Shown here: one piece after another, positions 25,535-35,810 of the stretch
Position numbering within the stretch: position 1 is the stretch's first letter
Layout: each line of letters starts with the position of its first letter
NCBI RefSeq assembly: GCF_000381025.1
Contig: NZ_KB905815.1
Coordinates: 105,689-169,688, forward strand
Length of the DNA: 64,000 nucleotides
Direction of reading: 5' to 3'
DNA from: Streptomyces sulphureus DSM 40104
Lineage (GTDB): Bacteria > Actinomycetota > Actinomycetes > Streptomycetales > Streptomycetaceae
Program-made: the position numbers and the translations under genes
Notes under the pieces: model-generated
The model's input: the letters and a program-made list of their open reading frames with translations, nothing else
The model's database searches: none
Told to the model about the DNA's origin: nothing

Positions 25535-26653
25535 ATGACAGACGCACTCAAGCGCCTGACCGACGAGGGCGTCGCGATCTGGCTGGACGACCTCTCGCGT
25601 CAGCGCATCAACACCGGCAACCTCGGTGAACTCATCGACGAGCAGCACGTGGTGGGCGTGACCACCAACCCGTCGATCTTCCAGAAGGCCATCTCCTCGG
25701 GCGACGGCTACGAGCAGCAGGTCCGCGACCTCGCCGTCCGCGGCGTCACCGTCGAGGAGGCGCTGCGGATGATCACCACCTGCGACGTCCGCGACGCCGC
25801 CGACGTGCTGCGCCCCGTCTTCGACGCCACCGGTGGCAAAGACGGCCGCGTCTCGATCGAGGTCGACCCGCGCCTCGCTCACAACACGGAGGCGACCGTC
25901 GCCGAGGCGAAGCAGCTCGCCTGGCTCGTCGACCGCCCGAACACCTTCATCAAGATCCCGGCGACGAAGGCGGGCCTCCCCGCGATCACCGAGACGATCG
26001 GCAAGGGCATCAGCGTCAACGTCACGCTGATCTTCTCGCTGGAGCGGTACCGCGAGGTGATGGACGCCTTCCTCAAGGGTCTGGAGAAGGCGAAGTCGCT
26101 GGGGCTCGACCTCTCGCAGATCCACTCGGTGGCCTCGTTCTTCGTCTCCCGCGTCGACACCGAGATCGACAAGCGGCTCGACGCGGTCGGCACAGCCGAG
26201 GCGAAGGAGCTGAAGTCCAAGGCCGCGGTCGCCAACGCGCGCCTCGCCTACCAGGCGTACGAGGAGGTCTTCTCCTCCGACCGCTGGGAGACGCTGGAGC
26301 GGGCCGGCGCCAACGCACAGCGTCCGCTGTGGGCGTCGACCGGTGTGAAGGACCCGGAGCTGCCCGACACCCTCTACGTCACCGAACTCGTCGCGCCGAA
26401 CACGGTCAACACGATGCCCGAGGCGACCCTCCAGGCGACGGGCGACCACGGCGAGATCACCGGCGGCACCGTCACGCCGCACTACGCCGACGCCAAGGCC
26501 GTGCTCGACGCCGTGGCCGCGCAAGGCATCTCGTACGACGACGTCGTGCAGGTCCTCGAGGACGAGGGCGTCGAGAAGTTCGAGGCGTCCTGGAACGACC
26601 TGCTCACCTCGACCGAGGCGGAGCTCCAGCGCCTCGCCCCGAAGGAGGCGTAA
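25535..26653 (+). CDS. tal: transaldolase
   Basis: A 372-residue transaldolase of the actinobacterial/plant-like long class, transferring dihydroxyacetone between sugar phosphates. It contains [14 protein letters not shown], the Schiff-base lysine region [18 protein letters not shown] (about residue 140), [11 protein letters not shown] and [14 protein letters not shown]. The ATG has AGGAG upstream. The ribosome site of zwf is embedded in its last codons. Confidence 0.96.
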   Translation: MTDALKRLTDEGVAIWLDDLSRQRINTGNLGELIDEQHVVGVTTNPSIFQKAISSGDGYEQQVRDLAVRGVTVEEALRMITTCDVRDAADVLRPVFDATGGKDGRVSIEVDPRLAHNTEATVAEAKQLAWLVDRPNTFIKIPATKAGLPAITETIGKGISVNVTLIFSLERYREVMDAFLKGLEKAKSLGLDLSQIHSVASFFVSRVDTEIDKRLDAVGTAEAKELKSKAAVANARLAYQAYEEVFSSDRWETLERAGANAQRPLWASTGVKDPELPDTLYVTELVAPNTVNTMPEATLQATGDHGEITGGTVTPHYADAKAVLDAVAAQGISYDDVVQVLEDEGVEKFEASWNDLLTSTEAELQRLAPKEA

Positions 26654-26658
26654 GCCAG

Positions 26659-28185
26659 TTGGGCAGCGCAGCCAATCCGCTGCGTGACGCCCAGGACCGG
26701 CGGCTCCCGCGTATCGCGGGACCGTCGGGCCTGGTGATCTTCGGCGTCACAGGGGATTTGTCACGCAAAAAGCTGATGCCCGCGATCTACGATCTCGCCA
26801 ACCGCGGCCTGCTGCCACCGGGCTTCTCACTCGTGGGCTTCGCCCGCCGCGACTGGGCCGACGAGGACTTCGCGCAGGTCGTCCACGACGCGGTCAAGGA
26901 GCACGCGCGCACCCCCTTCCGCGAGGAGGTGTGGCAGCAGTTGGCGGAGGGCATGCGCTTCGTCTCCGGCACCTTCGACGACGACGAGGCCTTCGACCGG
27001 CTGAAGTCGACCATCGACGAACTCGACAAGTCCCGTGGTACGGGTGGCAACTTCGCCTTCTACCTCTCCGTCCCGCCGAAGTTCTTCCCGACCGTCGTCT
27101 CGCAGCTCAAGACGCACGGCCTCTCCGACCCGGGACCCGGCTCCTGGCGCCGCGCCGTCATCGAGAAGCCGTTCGGCCACGACCTCAAGAGCGCCCAAGA
27201 GCTGAACTCCGTGGTGCACGAGGTCTTCCGGCCCTCGGACGTCTTCCGGATCGACCACTACCTCGGCAAGGAGACGGTCCAGAACATCATGGCGCTGCGC
27301 TTCGCCAACACGATGTTCGAGCCGCTGTGGAACCGCAGTTACGTCGACCACGTGCAGATCACCATGGCCGAGGACATCGGCATCGGCGGCCGGGCCGGCT
27401 ACTACGACGGCATCGGCTCCGCGCGCGACGTCATCCAGAACCACCTCCTCCAACTCCTCGCGCTCACCGCCATGGAGGAGCCCGCGTCCTTCGGCGCCAA
27501 GGCGCTCGTCACGGAGAAGCTGAAGGTGCTCAACGCGGTGCGGCTCCCGGAGGACCTCGGCCGGCACACGGTGCGCGGTCAGTACGCGGCAGGCTGGCAG
27601 GGCGGCGAGAAGGTCCCCGGCTACCTCGACGAGGAGGGCATCGACGCGGCGTCGAAGACCGACACCTACGCCGCGCTGAAGCTGGAGATCAACAACCGCC
27701 GTTGGGCGGGCGTCCCCTTCTACCTGCGCACGGGGAAGCGGCTGGGCCGGCGCGTCACCGAGATCGCGGTCGTCTTCCAGCGCGCGCCGCACTCGCCGTT
27801 CGACGCCACCGACACCCAGGAGCTCGGCCAGAACGCGCTCGTGATCCGCGTCCAGCCGGACGAGGGCGTCACGATCCGCTTCGGCTCCAAGGTGCCGGGG
27901 ACGCAGATGGAGATCCGGGACGTCACGATGGACTTCGCCTACGGCGAGTCCTTCACCGAGTCCAGCCCGGAGGCGTACGAGCGCCTCATCCTCGACGTCC
28001 TCCTCGGGGACGCCAACCTCTTCCCACGCCACCAGGAGGTCGAGCGCTCCTGGGAGATCCTCGACCCGGTCGAGGAGTACTGGGAGACCCACGGCAGGCC
28101 GGAGCAGTACGCCGCAGGGACCTGGGGCCCGAAGGCGGCAGACGAGATGCTCGCACGCGACGGCAGGAGCTGGAGGCGGCCGTGA
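26659..28185 (+). CDS. zwf: glucose-6-phosphate 1-dehydrogenase
   Basis: A 508-residue enzyme that oxidises glucose-6-phosphate to 6-phosphogluconolactone, making NADPH. It has the nucleotide motif VIFGVTGDLSRKKLMPAIYDL (residues about 26-46) and the substrate-binding active-site motif RIDHYLGKETVQN with catalytic His. IEKPFGHDLKSA lies upstream of it. TTG at 26659 is the only start with a ribosome site (GGAGG about 10 nt upstream, inside the end of tal). The stop overlaps opcA as GTGA. Confidence 0.96.
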   Translation: MGSAANPLRDAQDRRLPRIAGPSGLVIFGVTGDLSRKKLMPAIYDLANRGLLPPGFSLVGFARRDWADEDFAQVVHDAVKEHARTPFREEVWQQLAEGMRFVSGTFDDDEAFDRLKSTIDELDKSRGTGGNFAFYLSVPPKFFPTVVSQLKTHGLSDPGPGSWRRAVIEKPFGHDLKSAQELNSVVHEVFRPSDVFRIDHYLGKETVQNIMALRFANTMFEPLWNRSYVDHVQITMAEDIGIGGRAGYYDGIGSARDVIQNHLLQLLALTAMEEPASFGAKALVTEKLKVLNAVRLPEDLGRHTVRGQYAAGWQGGEKVPGYLDEEGIDAASKTDTYAALKLEINNRRWAGVPFYLRTGKRLGRRVTEIAVVFQRAPHSPFDATDTQELGQNALVIRVQPDEGVTIRFGSKVPGTQMEIRDVTMDFAYGESFTESSPEAYERLILDVLLGDANLFPRHQEVERSWEILDPVEEYWETHGRPEQYAAGTWGPKAADEMLARDGRSWRRP

Positions 28186-29288
28186 AGATCGACCTCACCG
28201 ACACCACATCCAGCCGGATCAACTCCGAACTGGTCACCACCCGCAGGGCGATCGGCTCCCCGGCGACCGGCATGGTCCTCACGCTCGTCATCGTCACCGA
28301 CGAGGGGAACCACTACGACGCACTGAAGGCGGCGAGGGGCGCCTCCAAGGAGCACCCCTCCCGCATCCTCGTCGTCGTCCGCCGCCCGGGCCGCTCCCCG
28401 CGGGACCGGGCGCAGCACCGGCTCGACGCGGAGATCCAGATGGGCGGCGACGCCGGCTCCGGCGAGACGATCGTCCTGCGGCTCCACGGCGAACTCGCCT
28501 CGCACGCCTACAGCGTGGTCCTGCCGCTGCTGCTGCCGGACGCGCCCGTCGTCGTCTGGTGGCCCGAGGACGCACCGCGCCATCCCGCGGACGACAAGCT
28601 CGGCACCCTCGCCCAGCGCCGTATCACCGACGCGGCAGCGGCCGAGGACCCGGTGGCCGAACTCGCCCGCCGCGCAGCCGCGTACACGCCGGGCGACACC
28701 GACCTCTCCTGGACGCGCATCACGCCCTGGCGGAGCATGCTCGCCGCCTCGCTCGACCAGAAGGATGTCGGCGTCACCTCGGCGACCGTCGAGGGCGAGG
28801 AGTACAACCCGTCGACGGAGCTGCTCGCCCTGTGGCTCGCCGAGCGGCTGGACGTGCCGGTGGGGCGCGACGTCTCCGAAGGCCCGGGCCTCACGGCGGT
28901 GCGCATGGCGACCGCCGAAGGCGAGGTCTCCCTCACCCGCACCGACGGCGCCCTCGCCGTCCTCAAGGTCCCCGGCCAGCCCGACCGCCACGTGGCACTC
29001 CACCGCCGCGCCACGGCCGAGCTCCTCTCCGAGGAGCTGCGCAGGCTCGACCCCGACGAGGCGTACGCGGGCACCGTGCGGTACGGGGTGGACAGGCTGG
29101 GGCAGAGTGTGGTGACGGTCGAGGAGGGCAAGGAGAACGCCCCTTCGGCCTCGCCGCCGTCGGCCGCCTCCCCTTCCCCGGAGTCCGGGGCCGCTGCGAG
29201 GTCCGCCGCCAAGAAGAGCGGGGCGAAGCGGACGCGGACGGCGCGAAAGACGAAACCATCCGACGAGACGGAGAGCGATCACTCGTGA
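28182..29288 (+). CDS. opcA: OpcA, glucose-6-phosphate dehydrogenase assembly/activation protein
   Basis: A 368-residue actinobacterial/cyanobacterial OpcA that is needed for full glucose-6-phosphate dehydrogenase activity. The conserved core includes DTTSSRINSELVTTRR, VVVRRPGRSPRDR, APVVVWWPEDAPRHPADD and DLSWTRITPWRSMLAASLD. The last 50 or so residues form a Ser/Ala/Lys-rich basic tail (AAKKSGAKRTRTARKTK), probably disordered. It is coupled to both neighbours by 4-bp overlaps. Confidence 0.95.
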   Translation: MKIDLTDTTSSRINSELVTTRRAIGSPATGMVLTLVIVTDEGNHYDALKAARGASKEHPSRILVVVRRPGRSPRDRAQHRLDAEIQMGGDAGSGETIVLRLHGELASHAYSVVLPLLLPDAPVVVWWPEDAPRHPADDKLGTLAQRRITDAAAAEDPVAELARRAAAYTPGDTDLSWTRITPWRSMLAASLDQKDVGVTSATVEGEEYNPSTELLALWLAERLDVPVGRDVSEGPGLTAVRMATAEGEVSLTRTDGALAVLKVPGQPDRHVALHRRATAELLSEELRRLDPDEAYAGTVRYGVDRLGQSVVTVEEGKENAPSASPPSAASPSPESGAAARSAAKKSGAKRTRTARKTKPSDETESDHS

Positions 29289-30037
29289 CGGAGAACCCCG
29301 AGGTAGTCGTACACCGCGACCAGCAGGAGATGGCGGAGGCGGCCGCGGCCCGGCTCGTCGAGCTACTCATCGACGCGCAGCGCGAACGCGGCACCGCGTC
29401 CGTCGCCCTCACCGGCGGCCGGAACGGCAACGCCGTCCTCGCCGCCCTCGCCCGTACACCCGGCCATGAGGGCGTCGACTGGGAGAGCGTCGACATCTGG
29501 TGGAGCGACGAGCGCTTCCTCCCCGAGGGCGACCCGGAGCGCAACGCCACCCAGGCGCACGCCGCTTTCCTCGACGTGCTGCGCATCAACCCCGCCCGCG
29601 TCTACGAGATGCCGGCCGAGGACAGCACGTCGGACCGCGACGTCGACAAGGCGGCGGAGGCGTACGCCATCGAACTCGCCGCCGCCTCGGGCCCGTCGGC
29701 GTCGACCAACGTGCCCGACTTCGACGTCCTCCTCCTCGGGGTCGGTCCCGACGGGCACGTCGCCTCGCTCTTTCCCGGTCGCACGGAGGTCGAGGAGATC
29801 GAGCGCACCGTCGTCGCCGTGCGTGACGCGCCGAAGCCGCCGCCGACGCGGATCTCGCTGACGCTCTCGGCGATCCGAGGGGCGCGCGAGGTGTGGCTGC
29901 TGGCGGCCGGGAGCGACAAGGCCGACGCCACTGCTGCGGCGCTTTCCGGGACCGTGGAGACGCCGGCTGCCCTGGTGCGGGGGCGGGAGCGGACGGTGTG
30001 GCTGGTGGATGCGGAGGCGGGGTCAGGGGTGCGCTGA
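29285..30037 (+). CDS. pgl: 6-phosphogluconolactonase
   Basis: A 250-residue hydrolase of the NagB/DevB type that opens 6-phosphogluconolactone, the next pathway step after Zwf. Motifs are SVALTGGRNGNAVLAAL, WWSDERFLPEGDPERNATQA and the catalytic LLLGVGPDGHVASLFPG (about residues 150-166). GTG start overlaps the opcA TGA. It ends the operon and faces the NACHT gene tail to tail. Confidence 0.95.
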   Translation: MTENPEVVVHRDQQEMAEAAAARLVELLIDAQRERGTASVALTGGRNGNAVLAALARTPGHEGVDWESVDIWWSDERFLPEGDPERNATQAHAAFLDVLRINPARVYEMPAEDSTSDRDVDKAAEAYAIELAAASGPSASTNVPDFDVLLLGVGPDGHVASLFPGRTEVEEIERTVVAVRDAPKPPPTRISLTLSAIRGAREVWLLAAGSDKADATAAALSGTVETPAALVRGRERTVWLVDAEAGSGVR

Positions 30038-30102
30038 GGATCGGTTCGTCTGGTCAACTGCCGTTGTGCTGCGCTCGGTCGGCCCTGCCGTTCGGGGCGG
30101 GG

Positions 30103-33100
30103 TCAGTCGCTTCCGTCGAGTGCGTACCGCCCGAAGCGCCGGGACGGCAGGTGTTCGCCGCCGGTCAGGTACGTCTCGCCGTGAACGGAGATACGCACCT
30201 TCGAGTGGAGGAGCGGGGTGATGTCCACGGGCGCTTCCTCGGTGCCGCAGTCGGCGAGCGTCAACGCCCGCATACCCGGCAGTTCCCGGAGTGCGGAGAG
30301 ATCCACCGCTCCGCAGCCGTGCAGCAGCAGGGAGGTCAGGCCCCGGCACGTGGTCAGCCAATCGGGAGCAAGCGTGTGCGCCCCGAGGACTTGGAGCGCC
30401 CCGACGCCGGCCAGCGAAGGGTGTTCGCGCAGTTGGTTCGCCTGCATCTCGCCGCCGACGGTGAGGCGGCTGAGCCGCGGCCATCGCTCGATGCCGTCGA
30501 GGCTCACATAGCGTGTGCGGACGGCGAAGTGAAGGTGCCTGAGCTGCGGGCCCACGGGTAGGTCCCGCAGGCTTTCCATGAGCAGCGGCCCATCGAGTTC
30601 GAGCGTCTCCAGGTTCGGCATCTCCGCGAGCGGCCGCAGCGAGGCGCCGTGGTGCACGTCCAGGGACAGGTAGCGGATGCCCGTGCCGGCAAGACCACCG
30701 AGGTCGGAGAGGCCCGAACACGCCGAGATATGAAGGCTGTCCAGACTCCGAAGGCTCGCGACATCGGCGACGTCTCGCAACAGCCGGTTGTCGTCGATCG
30801 TGAGCCGACGGCATCCGCCGAGGGACCGCACCGAACGGAGAGATCCGTGGTCGCCCCTCACCTGCAAGCCGTCCACCGGGCCGATGAGAGGGAGCGCGGC
30901 CAAGTGGCTCTCGCTCTGCACGGTCATTTCCCGTTCATCGCCGGGGAGAACGGAGAGAACCTCTTCGGCGTAGCGAGTCGCGTCGAAGGATTCCCAGGCG
31001 TACGTAAGCTCCTCCCGCACGCTCCGCCGCTCGTCGGAAACGAACTCCTTGATCCGCTCGAACGCCCGCTCAGTGCCGACGAAGCGGATGGTCAGCACGA
31101 CGCCGAGGGCCTCCTCCTCGCGCAGCCCCCCAGGCCCCGGCAGGTGCTCCAGCACCAACTCCCCCACCTCGGCGAGTGCTTCGGCCTCGTGCACCGTCAC
31201 AGGCGGCACCAGCTCCGCCGCTCTGTCCTCCACCTCCTCACGCAACCCGGCCTCGAGCGTGGCCACTTGTTCGAGGCTCGACGCCGCCAGCAGCACCAGT
31301 CGCTTCGACTGCCCCGGCTCCACGTCGGCCCGGGCGAGCAACCTCCGCAGCAGCGTGCCCCGTTCGTCCTCCCGGGCGTGACCCATCGCCATCCGCACGA
31401 CGTCGTGCCACGCGTCCTCGTGCGCGTGCGCGGCGAGCACCCCGAAATCACGGGCCTCTACGGCGGCCCGCGCGCCCAGGTAGTCCTGGAACGTCCGGTG
31501 CACGAAGTCCACCGTGCCCGGGGCGGGTTCGCGCAGCAGGCCGGTGCGGATGAGGAGGTGCGCGAAAACCTGCTCGGGCGTACCGTCCACCTGGGGCATG
31601 GCGCCGAGCCACTCCGCGACCATCGCGACGGCCTCCGAACGGTCCACCTCCACCTGCCCGTTGCGGATCAGCCAGTAGGCGAGGCGCTGGAGCAGCACGG
31701 CGAGTTCGTCCCGCGTCAGCTCGACGCCCTCGACGCCCTCGATCTCCCGTTCGGTGTCGCGCCGGACGAGGAGCATGTCCAACGCAGCGTCGTACAACTC
31801 CTTGCGGGCGCGCGGAAGTTGCATGCGGCGGTCGCGGTTCAGGGCGCAGAGGAGAGCGCACATCAACGGGTTGGTGGCGAGAAGGCCGAGGTCGCGGCGG
31901 GAGCCGACGGCGCGCTTCAGCGACGTCTCGTAGCCGTCGAGGCGCTGCCGTTCACGCGCGTCGTCGCACTCGGAGCGGGCGGCCTCGTGCCAGTGGCGGA
32001 CGAACTCCGTGATCTCCTCCCGCTGCATCGGCAGCAGGGTGTGCGGCACGAACTGCTGGGCTTCGAGCCAGCGTTCGGGGATCGCGGAGGAGCGGGAGGT
32101 GACGAGGTACCGCGCCTCCGGGTACGCGGTGACGAGCCGCTTCAGCCAGCTCTCCGTCCGCGCGCGCAGCCGTTCGGGCACCTCGTCTACGCCGTCCACG
32201 AGCACCAGCGCGCGCCCGCCGTCGAGCAACCGGTCGACCCAGCCGCGCGGTTCGGCGCCGTGGAAGGGAACGCCCGTGGCGCGCAGGAAGTCGTCCGCGT
32301 CCGGCAACCGGCCGGTGGTGACGAAGGAGCGGAGCCGCAGCACGAAGGGAACGCAGCGGTTCCAGTCCCTCAGGTCCCCTTCGAAGGAGCGACGCGCGGC
32401 GTTGACGGCGGCCCACTGCACCAGGGTGCTCTTGCCCGAGCCCGCCGGACCGCGCAGCAGCATCCGGTCCGTACCGTCGAGTGCCTGCTCGACCCGCAGC
32501 ACCGCCTGTCCGCCGAGCCCGCCGGCTCCCATGCCTTCCCGCTCGGGTCGGTTCCGCTCGGTGCTCACCGCCAGGCTCAAGTACGCCGTCTCCAACGGCC
32601 ATTCGCCCGCCGCGCGGCCGAGCGTGACGCCGAAGAGGTCGATCCGCGCGTACGTCTCCGCCACGTACTCGGCGTACCGCTGCTCGAACGCCACGTCCTC
32701 CGCGTCCTGCCGCGGCCCGAGCCGGTCGCGCAGCGCGTGCAGCGACTCCCGCGTCCGCCTGCTCTCCCTGCGCTCCTCGACGGCGGCGCGGGCGGCGAAC
32801 CCCGGGTGCGCGGTGAGCTGTTCGACGAGGTGCGCACAGCACGTCCGCTGTAGCTCGGCGCGGAGTTGGGCGGCCCTCGGGGCGAGCCCGTCGTCGTACG
32901 CGGGCAGCGTCCGGGCGAGCGCCTCCGCGTCGAGGTCGCAGGCGAAGAGGCGGTCCGCGTCGAGCGGCCCGGCCGCGACGAAGGCACGTCGTACCGCGTC
33001 CACGGCTGCGAGGCGCTCGTGCTGCGCGAGCCCCGCGTACGCCCCGTCGAGCCGGCGCGCCAGCACCGTGACGAGCCGCTCCGGAGCAACGGCGCGAGGG

Positions 33101-33216
33101 CGGCGCACCGGCCCGTCGACGAGCCCCGCGGCCCCGGGCTTCGGCAGCAAGGAGTTGGCCACCGCGCCGCCCACCGCCCCCGCGAGCTTCCCGAGGGCAA
33201 CCTCCAACCCCTGCAC
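30103..33216 (-). CDS. NACHT-domain STAND NTPase with C-terminal leucine-rich repeats (putative antiphage immune protein)
   Basis: A 1037-residue protein. An N-terminal helical domain (residues about 1-240) shows RIDLFGVTLGRAAGEWPLETAYLSL near its end, the helical-domain pattern preceding NACHT modules in bacterial NLR-like proteins. The NTPase has Walker [18 protein letters not shown] (about 254-270), Walker B ALVLVDGVDEVPE (about 336-348), sensor YLVTSRSSAIP (about 370-380) and the winged-helix motif VDFVHRTFQDYLGARAA (about 569-585). From about residue 770 there are degenerate leucine-rich repeats (SLDSLHISACSGLSDLGGL, NLETLELDG). The GTG start has GGAGGGAAG 6 nt upstream. Bacterial NACHT proteins sense phage components and trigger defence. 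No separate effector domain is obvious, so the N-domain may be the effector. Confidence 0.9.
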   Translation of the reverse strand: MQGLEVALGKLAGAVGGAVANSLLPKPGAAGLVDGPVRRPRAVAPERLVTVLARRLDGAYAGLAQHERLAAVDAVRRAFVAAGPLDADRLFACDLDAEALARTLPAYDDGLAPRAAQLRAELQRTCCAHLVEQLTAHPGFAARAAVEERRESRRTRESLHALRDRLGPRQDAEDVAFEQRYAEYVAETYARIDLFGVTLGRAAGEWPLETAYLSLAVSTERNRPEREGMGAGGLGGQAVLRVEQALDGTDRMLLRGPAGSGKSTLVQWAAVNAARRSFEGDLRDWNRCVPFVLRLRSFVTTGRLPDADDFLRATGVPFHGAEPRGWVDRLLDGGRALVLVDGVDEVPERLRARTESWLKRLVTAYPEARYLVTSRSSAIPERWLEAQQFVPHTLLPMQREEITEFVRHWHEAARSECDDARERQRLDGYETSLKRAVGSRRDLGLLATNPLMCALLCALNRDRRMQLPRARKELYDAALDMLLVRRDTEREIEGVEGVELTRDELAVLLQRLAYWLIRNGQVEVDRSEAVAMVAEWLGAMPQVDGTPEQVFAHLLIRTGLLREPAPGTVDFVHRTFQDYLGARAAVEARDFGVLAAHAHEDAWHDVVRMAMGHAREDERGTLLRRLLARADVEPGQSKRLVLLAASSLEQVATLEAGLREEVEDRAAELVPPVTVHEAEALAEVGELVLEHLPGPGGLREEEALGVVLTIRFVGTERAFERIKEFVSDERRSVREELTYAWESFDATRYAEEVLSVLPGDEREMTVQSESHLAALPLIGPVDGLQVRGDHGSLRSVRSLGGCRRLTIDDNRLLRDVADVASLRSLDSLHISACSGLSDLGGLAGTGIRYLSLDVHHGASLRPLAEMPNLETLELDGPLLMESLRDLPVGPQLRHLHFAVRTRYVSLDGIERWPRLSRLTVGGEMQANQLREHPSLAGVGALQVLGAHTLAPDWLTTCRGLTSLLLHGCGAVDLSALRELPGMRALTLADCGTEEAPVDITPLLHSKVRISVHGETYLTGGEHLPSRRFGRYALDGSD

Positions 33217-33411
33217 GCGACTTCCCTCCGCAGACGCCTTCGGGAACCGGCATCCTACGGCGCTCGGCCGCCCCGTCGGGCGGCTTCGGACGCAGTCAGG
33301 CGCCACGCGCCGTTCGGGGGCCGCCCCTCACTTCACCGCGTCGGGGCACCGGTTGGTCGACAGCACCGAGCCGGGCCCTCCCACTCGCGCCGGACGCCGC
33401 ATGGAGCCACG

Positions 33412-33444
33412 CCGCGGACGGGCACGGCCCGCACCCGTCCGCGG
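33412..33444. terminator. terminator after pgi
   Basis: An 11-bp perfect stem (CCGCGGACGGG and complement) with an 11-nt loop lies 16 nt after the pgi stop. It insulates pgi from the NACHT gene. Confidence 0.8.
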
Positions 33445-33459
33445 CCCCGGCACTACCCC

Positions 33460-35109
33460 TCAACGCCCCCGCATCTCCCGGTACTTCGCGACGAGCCCGC
33501 GTGTCGAGGCGTCGAGCCCCGGGACCTCGGCGCCCTCGGTGAGCGCCGGCTCCAGCCGCTTCGCGAGCACCTTGCCGAGTTCGACGCCCCACTGGTCGAA
33601 GGAGTCGATGTTCCAGACCGCACCCTGCACGAAGACCTTGTGCTCGTAGAGGGCGATCAACTGACCCAGTACGGAGGGCGTCAGGCCGTCGGCGAGGATC
33701 GTCGTCGTCGGGCGGTTGCCGTGGAAGGTGCGGTGCGGCACCTGCTCCTCGGGGACGCCTTCGGCGCGTACCTCCTCGGCGGTCTTGCCGAACGCGAGCG
33801 CCTGGCCCTGTGCGAAGAGGTTCGCCATCAGCAGGTCGTGCTGCCCGGCGAGCGGGCCCAACTCCGGTACGGGCTCGGCGAAGCCGAGGAGGTCGGCCGG
33901 GACGAGCTTGGTGCCCTGGTGGAGGAGCTGGTAGTAGGCGTGCTGCCCGTTGGTCCCCGGCGTCCCCCAGACGACGGGTCCCGTCTGCCAGTCGACGGGC
34001 GTGCCGTCGCGGTCGACCGACTTGCCGTTGGACTCCATGTCGAGTTGCTGGAGGTAGGCGGTGAACCGCGAGAGGTAGTGGCTGTAGGGGAGCACCGCGT
34101 GGGCCTGCGCGTCGTGGAAGTTGTCGTACCAGATCCCCAACAGGCCCATGAGCAGAGGGGCGTTCGCCTCGGGCGGCGCCGTCCGGAAGTGTTCGTCCAC
34201 CAGATGGAACCCGGCGAGCATGTCGTGGAAGCACTCGGGGCCGATCGCCACCATCAGGGAGAGGCCGATCGCCGAGTCGTACGAGTAGCGGCCGCCGACC
34301 CAGTCCCAGAACTCGAACATGTTGTCCGTGTTGATGCCGAACTCGGCGACCTTCTCGACGTTGGTGGAGACCGCGACGAAGTGGCGGGCCACGGCTGAGG
34401 AGTCGGCACCGAGCCCCTCGAGCAGCCAGGTGCGCGCCGCCTCGGCATTGGTGATGGTCTCGATCGTCGTGAAGGTCTTGGAGGCGACGACGAAGAGCGT
34501 CTCGGCCGGGTCGAGATCCCTGAGCGTCTCGTGGAGATCGGCGCCGTCGACGTTGGAGACGAAACGGAACTCCAACGCGCGTGCCGTGTACGGGCGGAGC
34601 GCCTCGTACGCCATCGCGGGACCGAGGTCGGAACCGCCGATCCCGATGTTGACGACGGTGCGGATCTGCCGCCCGGTGTGCCCGAGCCAGTGCCCCCCGC
34701 GGATACGCCCGGCGAGCACGCCCATACGCGTCAGGACCGAGTGCACCTTCGGCATGACGTTCTCGCCGTCGACCTTGACGGTCGCCGACTCGGGCGTGCG
34801 CAGCGCCGTGTGGAGGACCGCGCGGTCCTCCGTCGTGTTGATCCGCTCCCCCGCGAACATCGCGTCGCGCAGCTCGGCCACGCCCGTGGCGGCGGCCAGT
34901 TCGCGGAGCAGGCGGAGAGTCTCGTCGGTGACGAGGTGCTTGGAGTAGTCGAGGTGGAGATCACCGACTTGAAGGGTGTAGCGCTCCGCCCGCCCGGGGT
35001 CGTCGGCGAAGAGGCGGCGGAGGTGCGTCTCCCCCAACTCCTCCCGGTGCGCTGCGAGTGCGCGCCACTCGGGCAGTCGGTCGAGGCGGGTGCGGCGTGC
35101 TGCGGACAT
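33460..35109 (-). CDS. pgi: glucose-6-phosphate isomerase
   Basis: A 549-residue isomerase interconverting glucose-6-phosphate and fructose-6-phosphate. Signature regions are [57 protein letters not shown], and the C-terminal [14 protein letters not shown] that contains the conserved signature 2. Length fits the E. coli-type enzyme. The ATG at 35109 gives the expected N-terminus though its ribosome site is weak. Minus-strand, separated from the NACHT gene by a terminator. Confidence 0.96.
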   Translation of the reverse strand: MSAARRTRLDRLPEWRALAAHREELGETHLRRLFADDPGRAERYTLQVGDLHLDYSKHLVTDETLRLLRELAAATGVAELRDAMFAGERINTTEDRAVLHTALRTPESATVKVDGENVMPKVHSVLTRMGVLAGRIRGGHWLGHTGRQIRTVVNIGIGGSDLGPAMAYEALRPYTARALEFRFVSNVDGADLHETLRDLDPAETLFVVASKTFTTIETITNAEAARTWLLEGLGADSSAVARHFVAVSTNVEKVAEFGINTDNMFEFWDWVGGRYSYDSAIGLSLMVAIGPECFHDMLAGFHLVDEHFRTAPPEANAPLLMGLLGIWYDNFHDAQAHAVLPYSHYLSRFTAYLQQLDMESNGKSVDRDGTPVDWQTGPVVWGTPGTNGQHAYYQLLHQGTKLVPADLLGFAEPVPELGPLAGQHDLLMANLFAQGQALAFGKTAEEVRAEGVPEEQVPHRTFHGNRPTTTILADGLTPSVLGQLIALYEHKVFVQGAVWNIDSFDQWGVELGKVLAKRLEPALTEGAEVPGLDASTRGLVAKYREMRGR

Positions 35110-35308
35110 CGACGGAATCAGCCCAATCTTCTCTTCACGAACCCCGGGAGTCCAACCTAGACGACGCGACGAGAACGCCGCGCACCGCCGCGGGAGAGCG
35201 TGGCTGCACGGTGTCCGGCTCGTCCGGGAAGAGAGCGGGCGGCGTCCTGCGGCCGCACGGCACCGCGGGACGGCCGAAGGGCGGCCGGCCCGTGCGGAAG
35301 CGCCTCGT

Positions 35309-35644
35309 TCAGATCTCGCCGCGCAGCTTTGCCAGCGCTTCGGCGAGGATCGCCTCGCCGTCGGCGTCGGAGCGGCGCTCGCGTACGTAGGCGAGGTGGG
35401 TCTTGTACGGCTCGGTGCGGGGTGGGTCCGGCGGGTTTTCGCGCTCCTTGCCGGCGGGGAAGCCGCATCGCTGGCAGTCCCAGGTGTCGGGGATCTGCGC
35501 GTCGCTGGCGAAGCTCGGCTGGGTCTCGTGCCCGTTGGAACACCAGAAGGAGATGCGGAGGCGGGGGGCGGACTCGCCGCGCTCGGCCTCCCCCATCGGC
35601 CCCGCTCCAACCCGGCTGCCCCGGATCGCGTTGCCACTTGCCAC
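35309..35644 (-). CDS. rbpA: RbpA-family RNA polymerase-binding protein
   Basis: A 111-residue protein of the RbpA family, actinobacterial factors that bind RNA polymerase and sigma and help open complex formation. The N-terminal AIRGSRVG motif, zinc ligands C35-x3-H39 (FWCSNGHE) and C57-x2-C60 (WDCQRCGF), basic linker and C-terminal sigma-interaction helix ([21 protein letters not shown]) are all present. The sequence differs from the classical S. coelicolor RbpA (SCO1421) as I remember it, so this may be a paralogue. GTG at 35644 has GGGAG about 9 nt upstream. Confidence 0.85.
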   Translation of the reverse strand: MASGNAIRGSRVGAGPMGEAERGESAPRLRISFWCSNGHETQPSFASDAQIPDTWDCQRCGFPAGKERENPPDPPRTEPYKTHLAYVRERRSDADGEAILAEALAKLRGEI

Positions 35645-35810
35645 GGTCGTAACTCCCTGCCTCACGGTGCTGCGAAGCGGCAGCTTCGCTGCGGGCGCCC
35701 TAGTGTACGTAGGGCCCAACGCGCGTCCAGTGACCGGAGTTACTGCATCGGCGCCGGACGCGAGGCTTCATGATAGGCCGCACGCCCGACACCGCGTCAG
35801 GTCTCTTCGC

